Below are positions 27,011 to 36,190 of a DNA stretch of 64,000 nt, piece by piece. The first letter of the stretch is position 1; every line of letters begins with the position of its first letter. Both the position numbers and the translations under genes were made by a program. The DNA is from Clostridium kluyveri DSM 555 (lineage in GTDB: Bacteria; Bacillota; Clostridia; Clostridiales; Clostridiaceae), in NCBI RefSeq assembly GCF_000016505.1, contig NC_009706.1, positions 2,914,001 through 2,978,000 of the forward strand, given 5' to 3'. The notes under the pieces are model-generated. The model saw only the letters and a list, made by a program, of their open reading frames with translations, was not told the DNA's origin and searched no databases.

Positions 27011-27394
27011 ATTATTTTGTACAGGTTAAATAAATATTTACATATATCAAAAGGTACCCGAACTTAATCAAGTGCCATACACACTAATTACTACTATATA
27101 ATTATACCATATCATATTCTCCAGTCTTCATATCCATCATCTATTTCTCTTTTACACAAAAAGAGTATATCTGAAATTTAAATATTAGTGTAAAAAGGAG
27201 ATATATTAAACAGATATACTCATAGCAAGTAACTATCTGGAGTTTAGTTACACTTATATTTATATATATGCTCTAACTTTAATATTTATACACCTTCTAA
27301 TGATTCTCAACTCTTATTCACATGTTTGATATTTTACTCATAGTATAGTATGGCATTATAAACAAATTTACGGTGGTACCTATGAGCATTAATG

Positions 27395-27530
27395 ACCTTA
27401 CAATGACAACTCTAATAAAAAAGTTCAAGCTCCTTATGGTGATTACCATGATGACTGGTATTGATATTAGAAAACATTCTATCATTCCATAATTAATTCA
27501 GTCAGATTACAGAAGAAGTACGCGTCAGTT
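27395..27530 (+). pseudogene. Remnant related to the 29802-30050 gene
   Basis: The words APYGDYHDDWY and RKHSIIP .. LIQSDYRR correspond to CPFDYYYDYSDDYY and FRKRITPEVIQSHVG of the gene at 29802-30050, but with stops and shifted frames. It is an old duplicate. The rest of 27010-27395 shows no gene or clear element. Confidence 0.4.
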
Positions 27531-27660
27531 TTCCAAGTACTTACTTTTGATATATACACATATAGTATACTTTTTATTCACGATTTCCCGCATTGGAGTC
27601 CCATTTAACCTCGAAACCCTTTAAAGCACTCTTATACAGCTATTTCTTTTTCATTACATG
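27514..27660 (-). ncRNA. Family 2 RNA, copy b
   Basis: Core at 27580-27620 on the minus strand: GTTTC pairs with GGGAC around GAGGTTAAAT, followed by CGG-GAAA-TCG and a terminator-like AAGTAC/GTACTT at 27514-27545. Confidence 0.5.
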
Positions 27661-27733
27661 ATAGTATATTTCATGAGAACACTTACAAAACGAAAAGTGA
27701 GGAAAACATTAAAAGAGACTTTGAGATATTCCT

Positions 27734-27850
27734 ATGAATAAAATTTGTGAAAGATATGATGTATGTGTAGAGGATTTATTGTGTTATTTTTGCTATAAAG
27801 ACAATGATAATACTTGTAAGCACTGCAGTCATACTAAAATGCTTAATTAG
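27734..27850 (+). CDS. Small Cys-rich protein (38 aa)
   Basis: ATG 27734 to TAG 27850 encodes 38 residues with six Cys, including two CxxC pairs (CYFC and CKHC) that could bind one zinc ion. The Shine-Dalgarno is weak. It may be a compact zinc-finger protein related in style to the Cys pairs of the 125-residue family. Expression is uncertain. Confidence 0.4.
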   Translation: MNKICERYDVCVEDLLCYFCYKDNDNTCKHCSHTKMLN

Positions 27851-27904
27851 GAAAGGAGCAAAATATTAGTGCTCCTTTATTTGTTTATTTCATATTTATA
27901 AATT

Positions 27905-28010
27905 CCATCCCCCCCCCCAACAAAGCCACATTCTCCACTAATTCCTCCCTAGTGTCCACTACCTGATATCAGTTATGTCCTTGCCGGACTTCAAGAATTG
28001 TCCTTTAGGC
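27905..28010 (-). pseudogene. Fragment of the Cys-rich 125-residue gene family
   Basis: On the minus strand FLKSGKDI continues, after a frameshift, as YQVVDTREELVENVALL, matching the C-terminal part of the proteins at 4043-4420 and 40210-40602. A run of ten C bases at about 27909-27918 follows the homology. The N-terminal two thirds are absent. Confidence 0.6.
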
Positions 28011-28034
28011 TCAAATACCTTTATGGCATTTCAT

Positions 28035-29513
28035 CTATTGATTCAGATTATGATTATCCCTATAATTGAAATCATTCCAATCGGAATTATCACAATCATC
28101 CACTACCCATCTTCCATCTTCATAAATTAGTGTATAATTTTCATACTCAGGAGGATATTCTTCATTAGGAAAGACCCCCTCTTCATTATAACAAAGTAAA
28201 GTAACATTCATTTTATTTTTATCTATAGTTTTATTTTCTAATTTGGCTTCCAATATTAACGATCTTGCACCAGGATCACAACCCAAAATATAAAAAGTGT
28301 TATTTGAATTTACAAATAATCCCGAATTTATGAAATAATTTGATTTTTTTTCTGAAAAATATACATTATAATATTTAAATAACTTATCATAAGTATTTAC
28401 ATTGTCTTTTAGCTTATAATAAGCATTATCAGTATATATAGCATCATTTTTATCATATGATGCAAGTAAATGAATCTTAACATATGCTTGATCTGCATTA
28501 TATATCAACTTTTTTATTTCCTCATCACTTATACTTGGTATAAAAACTCCACTTACAATATCATTTATTAATGCATCCGAAACAACTGCAGCTCCACCTA
28601 AAACTACTACATCATTATATTTGTCATGTTGAGCCTGTATTGAAGATATTACAGAAGGATCAAAAGAATTACCAACTAAAATTAAAGGTGAGTTATTTGA
28701 TGCTGCCAATACACTTCCTGATAAAGCATCTGGATAATTTTCACCTGAGGCGACATAAACCTTATCATAACTAAGATTATCCGCAAACTGTTTTAGCACA
28801 GCTGCATTTGTTTCATATCTACTTGCTCCTGAAAGTCTTGTAACATTTTTTAATTGAGATGCTACTGAATGACCTACAACGCCAGTTCCACCTATTATAT
28901 AACTTTTACTATAATTAATAGAATTCAAAAATGTTTGTATATCAGAAGATAAACTATCTGATGATGTTAAAATTACAGCCATGCCTTGATCTGCTGCAAT
29001 TGGCGCTATGGATAAAGCATCTGCAAATCCATAGGCATTTGTTACAACAATCCCATTGATATCACCTAAATTCTTAGCTACTTCCAAAGATGTCTCAAAT
29101 CTATCTTTACCTGAAATTCTAGTTACTGTAATATTCATAGACCCCAATTCTGATTTTACATTATCAGATATAGAACCAGTACCTCCAATTAAAAACACAT
29201 TCTTTACTCCAAGACTTTGTAATTCACTTTTAGTATTACTATCCAATGTATTTTTTCCAGTTAGAAGTATAGGCGCATTATATTTTTTTGCCAATGGCGC
29301 TGCACTTAATGCATCTGCAAATCCCTCCCCACTGGCCACTACAGCATAATTGGAACTTGTCCATCCTTCCTGTGCAATTTTAGCAGCGGTTTCATATCTA
29401 GTTTGCCCTGCTAATCTTTGATTAAATGATGCTGAATCAACAATTTGATTAGGTAAAATCAGTAATATGCTTAATATAAATATAGCAACAATACTTAAAA
29501 ATTTCTTATACAT
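28035..29513 (-). CDS. Secreted CWB2-repeat cell wall-binding protein
   Basis: The start at ATG 29513 (after AAGGGGGA) gives 492 residues with a signal peptide (MYKKFLSIVAIF, cleavage near VDSAS). Three tandem cell-wall-binding type 2 repeats follow (about 25-115, 120-215, 220-315), each with a RLAG..RYETA or RISGKDRFET opening and an FLIGGTG-type end. The three-fold CWB2 module binds anionic wall polymers (PSII-type) in Clostridium. The C-terminal 170 residues are acidic, Tyr/Asn-rich and of unknown function; they are presumably the effector part. Confidence 0.92.
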   Translation of the reverse strand: MYKKFLSIVAIFILSILLILPNQIVDSASFNQRLAGQTRYETAAKIAQEGWTSSNYAVVASGEGFADALSAAPLAKKYNAPILLTGKNTLDSNTKSELQSLGVKNVFLIGGTGSISDNVKSELGSMNITVTRISGKDRFETSLEVAKNLGDINGIVVTNAYGFADALSIAPIAADQGMAVILTSSDSLSSDIQTFLNSINYSKSYIIGGTGVVGHSVASQLKNVTRLSGASRYETNAAVLKQFADNLSYDKVYVASGENYPDALSGSVLAASNNSPLILVGNSFDPSVISSIQAQHDKYNDVVVLGGAAVVSDALINDIVSGVFIPSISDEEIKKLIYNADQAYVKIHLLASYDKNDAIYTDNAYYKLKDNVNTYDKLFKYYNVYFSEKKSNYFINSGLFVNSNNTFYILGCDPGARSLILEAKLENKTIDKNKMNVTLLCYNEEGVFPNEEYPPEYENYTLIYEDGRWVVDDCDNSDWNDFNYRDNHNLNQ

Positions 29514-29801
29514 AATTGTCCCCCTTATAGTTAACATTTTGTTTATATTGTAACAAAATATTCATCTAAATTGAAGATTTTTCACTATTACAGGAGGAAA
29601 AATAGTTTATGTTAGAACAATTAAGAAAGTTTAATGTATTACGAAATGAACCCTCCAGCTTGAACTAAGCGGAGTATTTTTGTTGGTTAAAATGAATTTC
29701 ATTAATTCTTATTACCAGACTTTATTAATAATTAATTCCCAAAAGTATTATACTAACATAATATAAATATTGAAATGATAAATATAAGGAGAAAATAAAC
29801 A

Positions 29802-30050
29802 TTGGAAAATTATTATTGTCCTTTTGATTATTATTATGATTACTCTGATGACTACTATTAGTATTTTAGAAAACGTATTACTCCTGAAGTAATACAATCA
29901 CATGTTGGTCAAATTGCACTCGTTGATATTAGGGGGCGTGGCACAGTCACAGCGCATATAAATGGTTACAATCGACGTACAGACATAGTATCTTTAACCA
30001 TATTTACACATTCTAGTAATCAATCTGTTCATGTTCACCGTATTAATTAG
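29802..30050 (+). pseudogene. Small Tyr-rich protein gene with internal TAG
   Basis: A TTG start after AAGGAG begins MENYYCPFDYYYDYSDDYY, is stopped by TAG at 29859-29861 and continues in the same frame as FRKRITPEVIQSHVG .. TAHINGYNRR to TAG 30050 (82 codons). The 60-residue second part is well coded. Either it is a pseudogene or the TAG is read through. A decayed relative lies at 27395. No domain is recognised. Confidence 0.5.
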
Positions 30051-30146
30051 CAACTATTTGAGTAACTTCATATAATATTCTAGAAGGAATAGTTTTTACG
30101 GAATTGTAAAAATATATATTATTAAGTTATTTAGAAGGTGAATGGT

Positions 30147-31070
30147 ATGGCAATAAGGCCACAAATTTTACGTGCAGGAGATACAATAGGAATAGTTACT
30201 TTAGGTAGTCCATTATCTGCGGATGTTATTAATACTGGTATACAGACTCTTAAGAATATGGGCTTTAATGTGGTTTTAGGAAAATACGTATATTCTTATG
30301 GCGGATATATTGCAGCCACAGAACAACAAAGGGCCTCTGATCTGATGACAATGTTTAAAAACCCTGATGTGAAGGCTATTATACCATCAAGAGGTGGAGT
30401 AGGTGTTGCAGGTATTATACCATATCTTGATTATCCTATTATCACACAGAATCCTAAAATTGTCACAGGATACAGTGATATAACAATTTTATTAAATGTT
30501 TTGTATATATGGGCTAACTTAATTACTTTTCATAGTCTTCTTTTAATAGACTTTAAATCAACTACTCCTGCATACAACATGAATCAGTTTTTCACTGCTA
30601 CATCCACACTTACCTCACCAAGAAGACTTGAAAATCCTCCTGGAATGCCTTTAATAAGCAGGGTCCCTGGCAATGTAACAGGGCCCATAGTAGGAGGTAA
30701 TCTTACATCCTTTGTAGATAACCTTGGCACTCCATTTGAAGTTGATACCACAGGAAAGATACTTTTAATCGAAGAGGTTCATGAACCTATTAATACAGTC
30801 TACAGGTACATAAACCATCTAATATTATCAGGTAAACTTAGGGATTGTGCAGGTATCATTATGGGTGAATGCACCAATTGTGAGTCTGCATATGGTAAGT
30901 TATATGAGGATTTAATTAATGAAGTTATTATGCCATTGAATAAACCTCTTATGACAAATTTAGCATCAGGACATGGAACATACAAGATGGCTATACCTAT
31001 AGGTGCTCAAGCTAATCTTAACACTTATAACAATACATTGACAATACTTGAGCCAACAGTGCGTATATAA
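30147..31070 (+). CDS. LD-carboxypeptidase (S66 family)
   Basis: 307 residues from ATG 30147 (AGAAGGTG upstream). The S66 signatures are present: PSRGGVG (about 80-86), the nucleophile elbow in TGYSDIT (Ser110), ILLIEEVHEP with the catalytic Glu (about 209) and the C-terminal LASGHGTYKMAIPIG with His276. These give the Ser-Glu-His triad of LdcA/MccF. Family members remove the terminal D-Ala from muropeptide tetrapeptides in recycling or detoxify microcin-like peptides. No signal peptide, so it acts in the cytoplasm. A monocistronic gene. Confidence 0.92.
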   Translation: MAIRPQILRAGDTIGIVTLGSPLSADVINTGIQTLKNMGFNVVLGKYVYSYGGYIAATEQQRASDLMTMFKNPDVKAIIPSRGGVGVAGIIPYLDYPIITQNPKIVTGYSDITILLNVLYIWANLITFHSLLLIDFKSTTPAYNMNQFFTATSTLTSPRRLENPPGMPLISRVPGNVTGPIVGGNLTSFVDNLGTPFEVDTTGKILLIEEVHEPINTVYRYINHLILSGKLRDCAGIIMGECTNCESAYGKLYEDLINEVIMPLNKPLMTNLASGHGTYKMAIPIGAQANLNTYNNTLTILEPTVRI

Positions 31071-31197
31071 AAAGATAGCAAAATTTTTGAATTATTATGG
31101 GAAGCTCATAACTATTTTATTCCCTAAGATTATTCATGTCATAAAGTTAGCTTTTTTTCTTTCCTAAACTTATTATTTTATGCTCTATTTCTACAAA

Positions 31198-31226
31198 TTA
31201 TCCACAAGTTATGCACATTATCTACA
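31198..31226 (+). promoter_or_regulatory. Cluster of three DnaA-box-like 9-mers
   Basis: TTATCCACA (31198-31206), TTATGCACA (31209-31217) and TTATCTACA (31218-31226) follow each other in the same orientation. The first is the exact E. coli DnaA-box consensus and the others differ by one or two bases. No origin genes are nearby. The stretch 31071-31197 shows nothing else. Confidence 0.5.
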
Positions 31227-31255
31227 ACATTCAAATAATTCTACTTTTTCCAACA

Positions 31256-31480
31256 AAAATAAGCACCCTAAATAACGAGATGCTTATTTTTAACAATATT
31301 ATTTTGAAGGGATGCAATTTTAATATACTAGCTTCTGGCGGTTGCATTTGAGTTTAAAGTGCCCTGCAGCCACAGACACCGGATTAAATTTTCATGCGGT
31401 AGGGAACTAATTTATAATCTGTTATGATATTTATTATATATGGTATTTGTTACAATCCGATGTCCTATGTAATAACTATT
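31256..31480 (-). ncRNA. Family 1 pseudoknot RNA, copy d
   Basis: Pseudoknot at 31340-31379 (stem 1 GTGTCT/GGGCAC; stem 2 GGCTGCA/TGCAACC with one C-A mismatch). A terminator at 31256-31292 (AATAAGCA with TGCTTATT) ends the unit. Tandem with copy e; the d-e pair is duplicated as h-i at 47147-47610. Confidence 0.6.
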
Positions 31481-31492
31481 TGTAAATAATAT

Positions 31493-31700
31493 AAAAAATA
31501 GACACCCTGAACAAAGGATGCCTGCTTTGTGTGTAAAGAGCTTATTTTTTATGTTAGATTTAGAGTGCTGGTTGCATCCATATTTAATGTGCCCTGCAAC
31601 CATAGCCACAGCTTTATGTATCTATGTATCCTCAAATGCCCAGAGGATAGTATGCATGTCTTATTACGTATTATATACATCAATTGTTATGATATTATTT
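31493..31700 (-). ncRNA. Family 1 pseudoknot RNA, copy e
   Basis: Pseudoknot at 31570-31609 (stem 2 GGTTGCA/TGCAACC intact; stem 1 GTGGCT/GGGCAC with one mismatch). Leader carries TATCCTC/GAGGATA hairpin. A terminator at 31493-31522 follows. Confidence 0.6.
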
Positions 31701-31733
31701 TGTACAGGTTAAATAAATATTTACATATATCAA

Positions 31734-31990
31734 AAGGCACCTGATTAAGTTCAGGTGCCTTACACAATATATAGTATAATTTCTATTTATGGTTTCCCGC
31801 TTTGGCAGCCCCATTTAACCTCGGGGCTAGAGGCATAAGTAAATTGAAAGAGATTCGGTTCGGTGCCGTAAAGTCTTGTAACAGTTCCACATTTTTGGGA
31901 AAAACCTACTTCTGTAGAACTTACTCTCTGCAATCTAAGGGAAAAAGATCTTATTATGGCAGATATACCATACACAGTCCCTTCTAAAAA
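31734..31990 (-). ncRNA. Family 2 RNA, copy c
   Basis: Core at 31790-31829: GCCCC and GGGGC pair around GAGGTTAAAT, then GCGGGAAACC. The terminator (AGGCACCTG/CAGGTGCCT) is at 31734-31762. The upstream part of the unit differs from the other copies. Confidence 0.55.
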
Positions 31991-32091
31991 TAGACAATAA
32001 AGAAACAATTACAAATTAGGATGGGTGAAGATATGTGATTTCTTTAACAGTATAAATAGTTTTCATTCTATATGGTTTTAATATGATTCAT

Positions 32092-32180
32092 AAGAAAAAA
32101 AGGGGTATTCTAAGCCCCTTAACTACATCTTATTTATCTATGCAATTCAAAAATCCCTTAGATATATATACCTAAGGGAT
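32092..32180 (-). terminator. Two terminators after csp
   Basis: ATCCCTTAG/CTAAGGGAT (32153-32180) and AAGGGG/CCCCTT (32098-32120) are both followed by T runs on the minus strand, giving tandem termination downstream of the cold-shock gene. Confidence 0.75.
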
Positions 32181-32194
32181 AAAATATTTACTAA

Positions 32195-32392
32195 CTAAAG
32201 GACAGTAATATTTTCTGCTTGTGTTCCTTTTTGTCCTCTTCCTTCGTCAAAAGAAACTTTTTGACCCTCTTCAAGTGTTTTATAGCCTTCCGAATTTATT
32301 TGAGAAAAATGTGCAAAAACATCTTTTCCATCTTCTCCTGTAATAAATCCAAATCCTTTGTTTCCATTAAACCATTTAACTGTACCTGTCAT
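32195..32392 (-). CDS. csp: Cold-shock protein (CspA family)
   Basis: 65 residues: [20 protein letters not shown] with RNP1 (KGFGFI) and RNP2 (VFAHF), the classical five-strand OB fold that binds single-stranded RNA and DNA. GGAGGT precedes the ATG by seven bases. A duplicate of this gene including its leader lies at 39325-39600 but is inactivated. In this intact copy there is an untranslated leader of about 80 bases or more. Confidence 0.95.
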   Translation of the reverse strand: MTGTVKWFNGNKGFGFITGEDGKDVFAHFSQINSEGYKTLEEGQKVSFDEGRGQKGTQAENITVL

Positions 32393-32720
32393 ATAAGTAC
32401 CTCCAAAATTTTATTTCTTAAACTCTCTGTAACAACTATAATACACTAAATAAAATTTCGATAATAATAAATGCATATATTATTTAAGTACTTATTGAAA
32501 TATACCTGTGTTTAGATTGATTACGATTCATTTAAGTGTTTGCTAAGTATACCACACATTATTAAATAAAGCAAATTATTTCTGTCAAGTTATTAACTCC
32601 CAAATAAATTACTCTTTATTTAAGGAACAATTTTATTCATAATATCTATGGATAAATAAATACTAGAAAATGTTAAATTTTACGTGTGGAATGTAGGAAC
32701 TACGAAAAATGGGAAGCACA

Positions 32721-32772
32721 TTGACAGGCATTCAAAGTCGCGCTATAATGTTAACATTGTTAGTAACTAACA
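32721..32772 (+). promoter_or_regulatory. marR promoter with operator
   Basis: TTGACA (32721-32726), exactly 17 bases, TATAAT (32744-32749): a near-consensus promoter. The perfect palindrome TGTTAGTAACTAACA (32758-32772) covers the expected start of transcription and is the likely autoregulatory MarR site. A partial repeat of these words lies before the MFS gene at about 33228-33260. Confidence 0.8.
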
Positions 32773-32791
32773 CTGAGAGGATAATCAATTT

Positions 32792-33220
32792 ATGGATTTC
32801 TTGCAACTTGCTACTGAACATATAAGTCTGATAGTTACGCATTATCGCAATGGGCTGATTTTAGATCGTTTTAACAGATTTGCTAAAGGAGAAATTTTTA
32901 TTCTTAATTTTCTTTGCCAATGCGATGGAACAGCTTTGCCAAGTGAAATCAGTGATGGTTTGGGCAGCAGTACAGCGCGTATTGCAACAGCGTTAGGTGC
33001 ATTAGAAAAGAAAGGTTTGATAAACCGCGAAATGAACAAAAGCGATCGCCGTAAAATCATAGTTTCCATTACGGAAAGCGGAAAAGAAGTTGCCAAGGGC
33101 GAACGTGAACAATTAGTAAAACGGGGAGCTCGAATCTTCGAAGCGATGGGTGAAAAGGATGCAAAAGAGTTCACAAGACTGACAAAACGATATCTTGATT
33201 TAGCAAGGCAATTAGAATAA
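32792..33220 (+). CDS. MarR family regulator
   Basis: 142 residues with a winged-helix domain (about 30-100: LCQCDGTALPSEISDGLGSS, GALEKKGLINREMNKSDRRK, wing with IIVSITESGKEVAKGE). The downstream MFS gene is 74 bases away. It is probably a repressor of both, released by a ligand. The GC content is higher than the host, so the pair is likely acquired. Confidence 0.9.
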   Translation: MDFLQLATEHISLIVTHYRNGLILDRFNRFAKGEIFILNFLCQCDGTALPSEISDGLGSSTARIATALGALEKKGLINREMNKSDRRKIIVSITESGKEVAKGEREQLVKRGARIFEAMGEKDAKEFTRLTKRYLDLARQLE

Positions 33221-33294
33221 AAAAATTTTGACTAATAGTTAATATTGTTTATTACAATCACTAAAAATAATATTTTGGAAAGGACACTTTAATT

Positions 33295-35160
33295 ATGACA
33301 AAGCAACAAAAAAGCACTCTTGTCGTGCTTATGCTTGGTGCGTTTGTATCAGTACTTAACCAAACACTCATAAATCCGGCACTTCCATCAATTATGCTTG
33401 AAACAGGTGTAAGTGCAACGACGGCGCAGTGGCTCGTGTCGGGTTTTACGCTTGTCAATGCGATTGTTATCGCAATCTCAGCATTTCTTATGGACAGATT
33501 TTCGACGAGGAAGCTGTTCATATCGATTTTCGTCCTATTCTTTACTGGAAGCATGTTAGCAGCATGGGGTGCGAACTTCGCTATGCTTCTCATCGGACGT
33601 ATACTTCAGGCCATATGCGCGGGAGTAATGCTACCGATGTCGATGACAGTTCTGTTGCTCCTCTTTCCACACGAAAAGCGCGGCTCGGCAATGGGGCTGT
33701 ATAACCTTGTACTTATGTTTGCGCCGGCAATTGGTCCTGTCATCTCGGGTGTTCTCACAGACAAAATAGGCTGGCATGTGATGTTCCTAATTATGGCGGC
33801 ACTAGCAGCGGTAGTAATACTTCTCGCAGCGGTGGCTATGAAAAATTTCGGTGAAACAAAGAAGATTTCACTTGACAAATGGTCGGTCACTTTGTCATCC
33901 CTCGGGCTGTTCTGTTTACTGTATGGTTTTTCACTGTTTGGACATACCATGACAATGCCTGCCGCTGTTGCTTTGATTGTCGTGGGTACTATTGTACTAT
34001 TCGTATTCGCTCGTCGACAGTTGAAACTTGAACAACCGTTCCTACAAGTCCGAGTGCTGGAGGATAAACGATTCCAGGCAGGTATAACCATTTCAATGCT
34101 CATACAGGCTTCGCTTGCGGCAGCTGGTATTACCCTGCCGATCTATATTCAAACGGTGCGTGGTTTATCTGCTACAATATCGGGTACTGTAATGATGCCC
34201 GGCGCCATCTTGGGAGCAGCATTCGGATATTTTGCAGGAAAACTCCACGACCGTTTTGGTGCACGTTACGTTGCCATTACAGGCGTGTTCTTGGTGACCT
34301 TGGGCTCAGTGGGAATGGTACTGTTCGACTTTCATACATCAGTGGCATTTATGATAGTCAGTTACGCCGTGCGGTCTGTCGGGCTTATGCTTGCCAATAC
34401 GCCAATAAACACTTGGTCAATCAGCACTCTCCATGATGCAGTTCTACATCACGGCAACGCCGTGTCCAGTACATTGCGTCAGGTTGCGGCGACGCTCTGC
34501 ACCGCAATTATGGTCTCTGCAATGTCTCTTGTGTCCGCATTCTCCGCTAGCCAAGGCGAGTTGCAATCCCAAATGGCAGGGATTCGCATTACTTACTGCC
34601 TAAGTGTCGCCATCGGATTCGCTGCTCTTTTTATGGTTATCGTCAAGGTAAAGGATGGAAAAAAAGCCGTTGTTATATCCGAAAATACGTCATTTGAACT
34701 TGACATAGCAATGAAAGTTGATCCATACACAGTTTCCCGTTATGATAATTTAGAGCAGGTTGTCGAAAAATTCATCAACTATCGCACAAGCGGCTTACCC
34801 GTTGTTGACGGCGAAAAACGCATTGTCGGATTTATCTCGGACGGCGATGTTTTACGGTATATGGCAAAACAGGACGTACATTTCGGTGCGGAATCTTATT
34901 CAGTGGTCTTGCCGGACACGGAGAGTTTTACAGCCAAAGCCAAGAATCTGTTACAGATGAATGTAATGGAAATCGCGTCAAAGCACATTATAACCGCTCC
35001 ACGCAGTACGCCGTTGCTTGAAGTTTGTCGTCTTATTTCCGAACGCAAGCTAAACAAACTGCCCGTAACGCAAGATGGCGTTCTCATCGGAACAGTCAGT
35101 CGAGGCGATATTATGAGGGAATTGATGAAGCGTCTGCCATTAGGAGAGGATAAACTATGA
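33295..35160 (+). CDS. DHA2-type MFS transporter fused to two CBS domains
   Basis: 621 residues. Residues 1-460 are a 14-segment DHA2 drug transporter (NQTLINPALPSIM, QWLVSGFTL, MFAPAIGPVISG motif C). Residues about 470-615 form a CBS pair: DIAMKVDPYTVSRYDNLEQV .. GLPVVDGEKRIVGFISDGDV, then MEIASKHIITAPRSTPLLEV .. KLPVTQDGVLIGTVSRGDI. CBS pairs bind adenine nucleotides, which suggests transport gated by nucleotides, second messengers or ionic strength. The fusion is continuous and in frame. Upstream marR probably controls it. Confidence 0.9.
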   Translation: MTKQQKSTLVVLMLGAFVSVLNQTLINPALPSIMLETGVSATTAQWLVSGFTLVNAIVIAISAFLMDRFSTRKLFISIFVLFFTGSMLAAWGANFAMLLIGRILQAICAGVMLPMSMTVLLLLFPHEKRGSAMGLYNLVLMFAPAIGPVISGVLTDKIGWHVMFLIMAALAAVVILLAAVAMKNFGETKKISLDKWSVTLSSLGLFCLLYGFSLFGHTMTMPAAVALIVVGTIVLFVFARRQLKLEQPFLQVRVLEDKRFQAGITISMLIQASLAAAGITLPIYIQTVRGLSATISGTVMMPGAILGAAFGYFAGKLHDRFGARYVAITGVFLVTLGSVGMVLFDFHTSVAFMIVSYAVRSVGLMLANTPINTWSISTLHDAVLHHGNAVSSTLRQVAATLCTAIMVSAMSLVSAFSASQGELQSQMAGIRITYCLSVAIGFAALFMVIVKVKDGKKAVVISENTSFELDIAMKVDPYTVSRYDNLEQVVEKFINYRTSGLPVVDGEKRIVGFISDGDVLRYMAKQDVHFGAESYSVVLPDTESFTAKAKNLLQMNVMEIASKHIITAPRSTPLLEVCRLISERKLNKLPVTQDGVLIGTVSRGDIMRELMKRLPLGEDKL

Positions 35161-35371
35161 TTTTGTAGCGAAAACAAGGATTCGACATACTCGACATTCA
35201 GAACAAATATATGCAGTTAATTCAGTAGTCAACGGCAGTTCCCTCTTCGTTGGGAGCCCTGTTAGAGTTTGCTTAGCTTTATATGCGGGTGTATTCGGTG
35301 CGATGAATGGAATCAGAACCCAACTTGAGATATTATCCTCTGAATTTCAGCTCCGTTATAATACTAATTAA
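35161..35371 (+). other. Gene-like frame without a start
   Basis: One frame is open from the MFS stop to TAA 35371 (about 70 residues including LFVGSPVRVCLALYAGVFGAM) but has no start codon with a Shine-Dalgarno. It has GC-rich codon use like the MFS gene and may be a remnant of a third acquired gene. No family recognised. Confidence 0.35.
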
Positions 35372-35442
35372 CGTACTGATATTTTTGTAACTGTTTTAAA
35401 AGTTTTTACATAACATAAATTGAAGTATTCAATATGGAGCAT

Positions 35443-35992
35443 ATGATGTATTTTTATGAATATAACTGTCCCTTTGTAAACTATGATTGTTGTGGATATA
35501 GAGGTGATATAAATATGCATGTAAGAAGGGCTATAGCTCATATAACGAAGGACCTTTAGCTCCTGATATAAAAGGTACTGTTACATTTACTCAGATACGC
35601 GGAGGAACTGAGGTTTCTGTGAAAGTTAATGGGTTACCCTCTTATATGCCTGCTATGAATGGAAACCCTCAAATTGGACCACATGAATTTCACCTACACC
35701 AAAATGGTACATGTGCTGTAGGTGATCCTTCAAACCCATTCATATCTGCTGGAGAGCATTGGAATCCAACTAACCAGCCTCATGGCAACCATGCAGGAGA
35801 CTTTCCTGTTCTCTTTTCTAATAATGGTTATTCTAGAATGACTTTTTTTACAGATAAATTTAATGTTGCCCAGATTATTGGAAAATCTGTGATCCTGTGA
35901 TCATACACGAAAGTCCAGATGATTATAGAACTCAACCTTCTGGAGCATCTGGTAACAGATTAGCCTGTGGTGTTATTAAGGCTGTAATGTAA
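35443..35992 (+). pseudogene. sodC: Cu/Zn superoxide dismutase, two frameshifts
   Basis: From ATG 35443 (GGAG upstream) the N-terminus MYFYEYNCPFVNYDCCG runs into a TAG at about 35560. One base earlier, near 35553, the frame shifts to GPLAPDIKGTVTFTQIRGG and then gives the SOD core: GPHEFHLHQNG (Cu ligands), HWNPTNQPHGNHAGDFP (Zn ligands). At 35887-35902 the eight bases CTGTGATC are tandemly duplicated and break the frame. Removing one copy restores HESPDDYRTQPSG .. NRLACGVIKAVM to TAA 35992. It is a cytoplasmic-type Cu/Zn SOD pseudogene. Confidence 0.85.
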
Positions 35993-36190
35993 TTAAAAAA
36001 ATGCTTGAGAGGGCTAATATCCATCTATATTCATAAGTAAGTTAACAATTGGTTTAGTATATATAATAAATTCATCAATGCTTAGTGTCAAGCATAAATG
36101 ATAATTCTTTCCACAGCTCTCCACCTATCCATCTTATGAAATTATTCATTTTTTGAATAGTATGATAAGTCTCAAGGGTTCTTCTTACTC

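Noticed and set aside
26982-27400. Possible gene in the AT-rich stretch
   Set aside because: Only short frames with host-unlike composition and no start signals.
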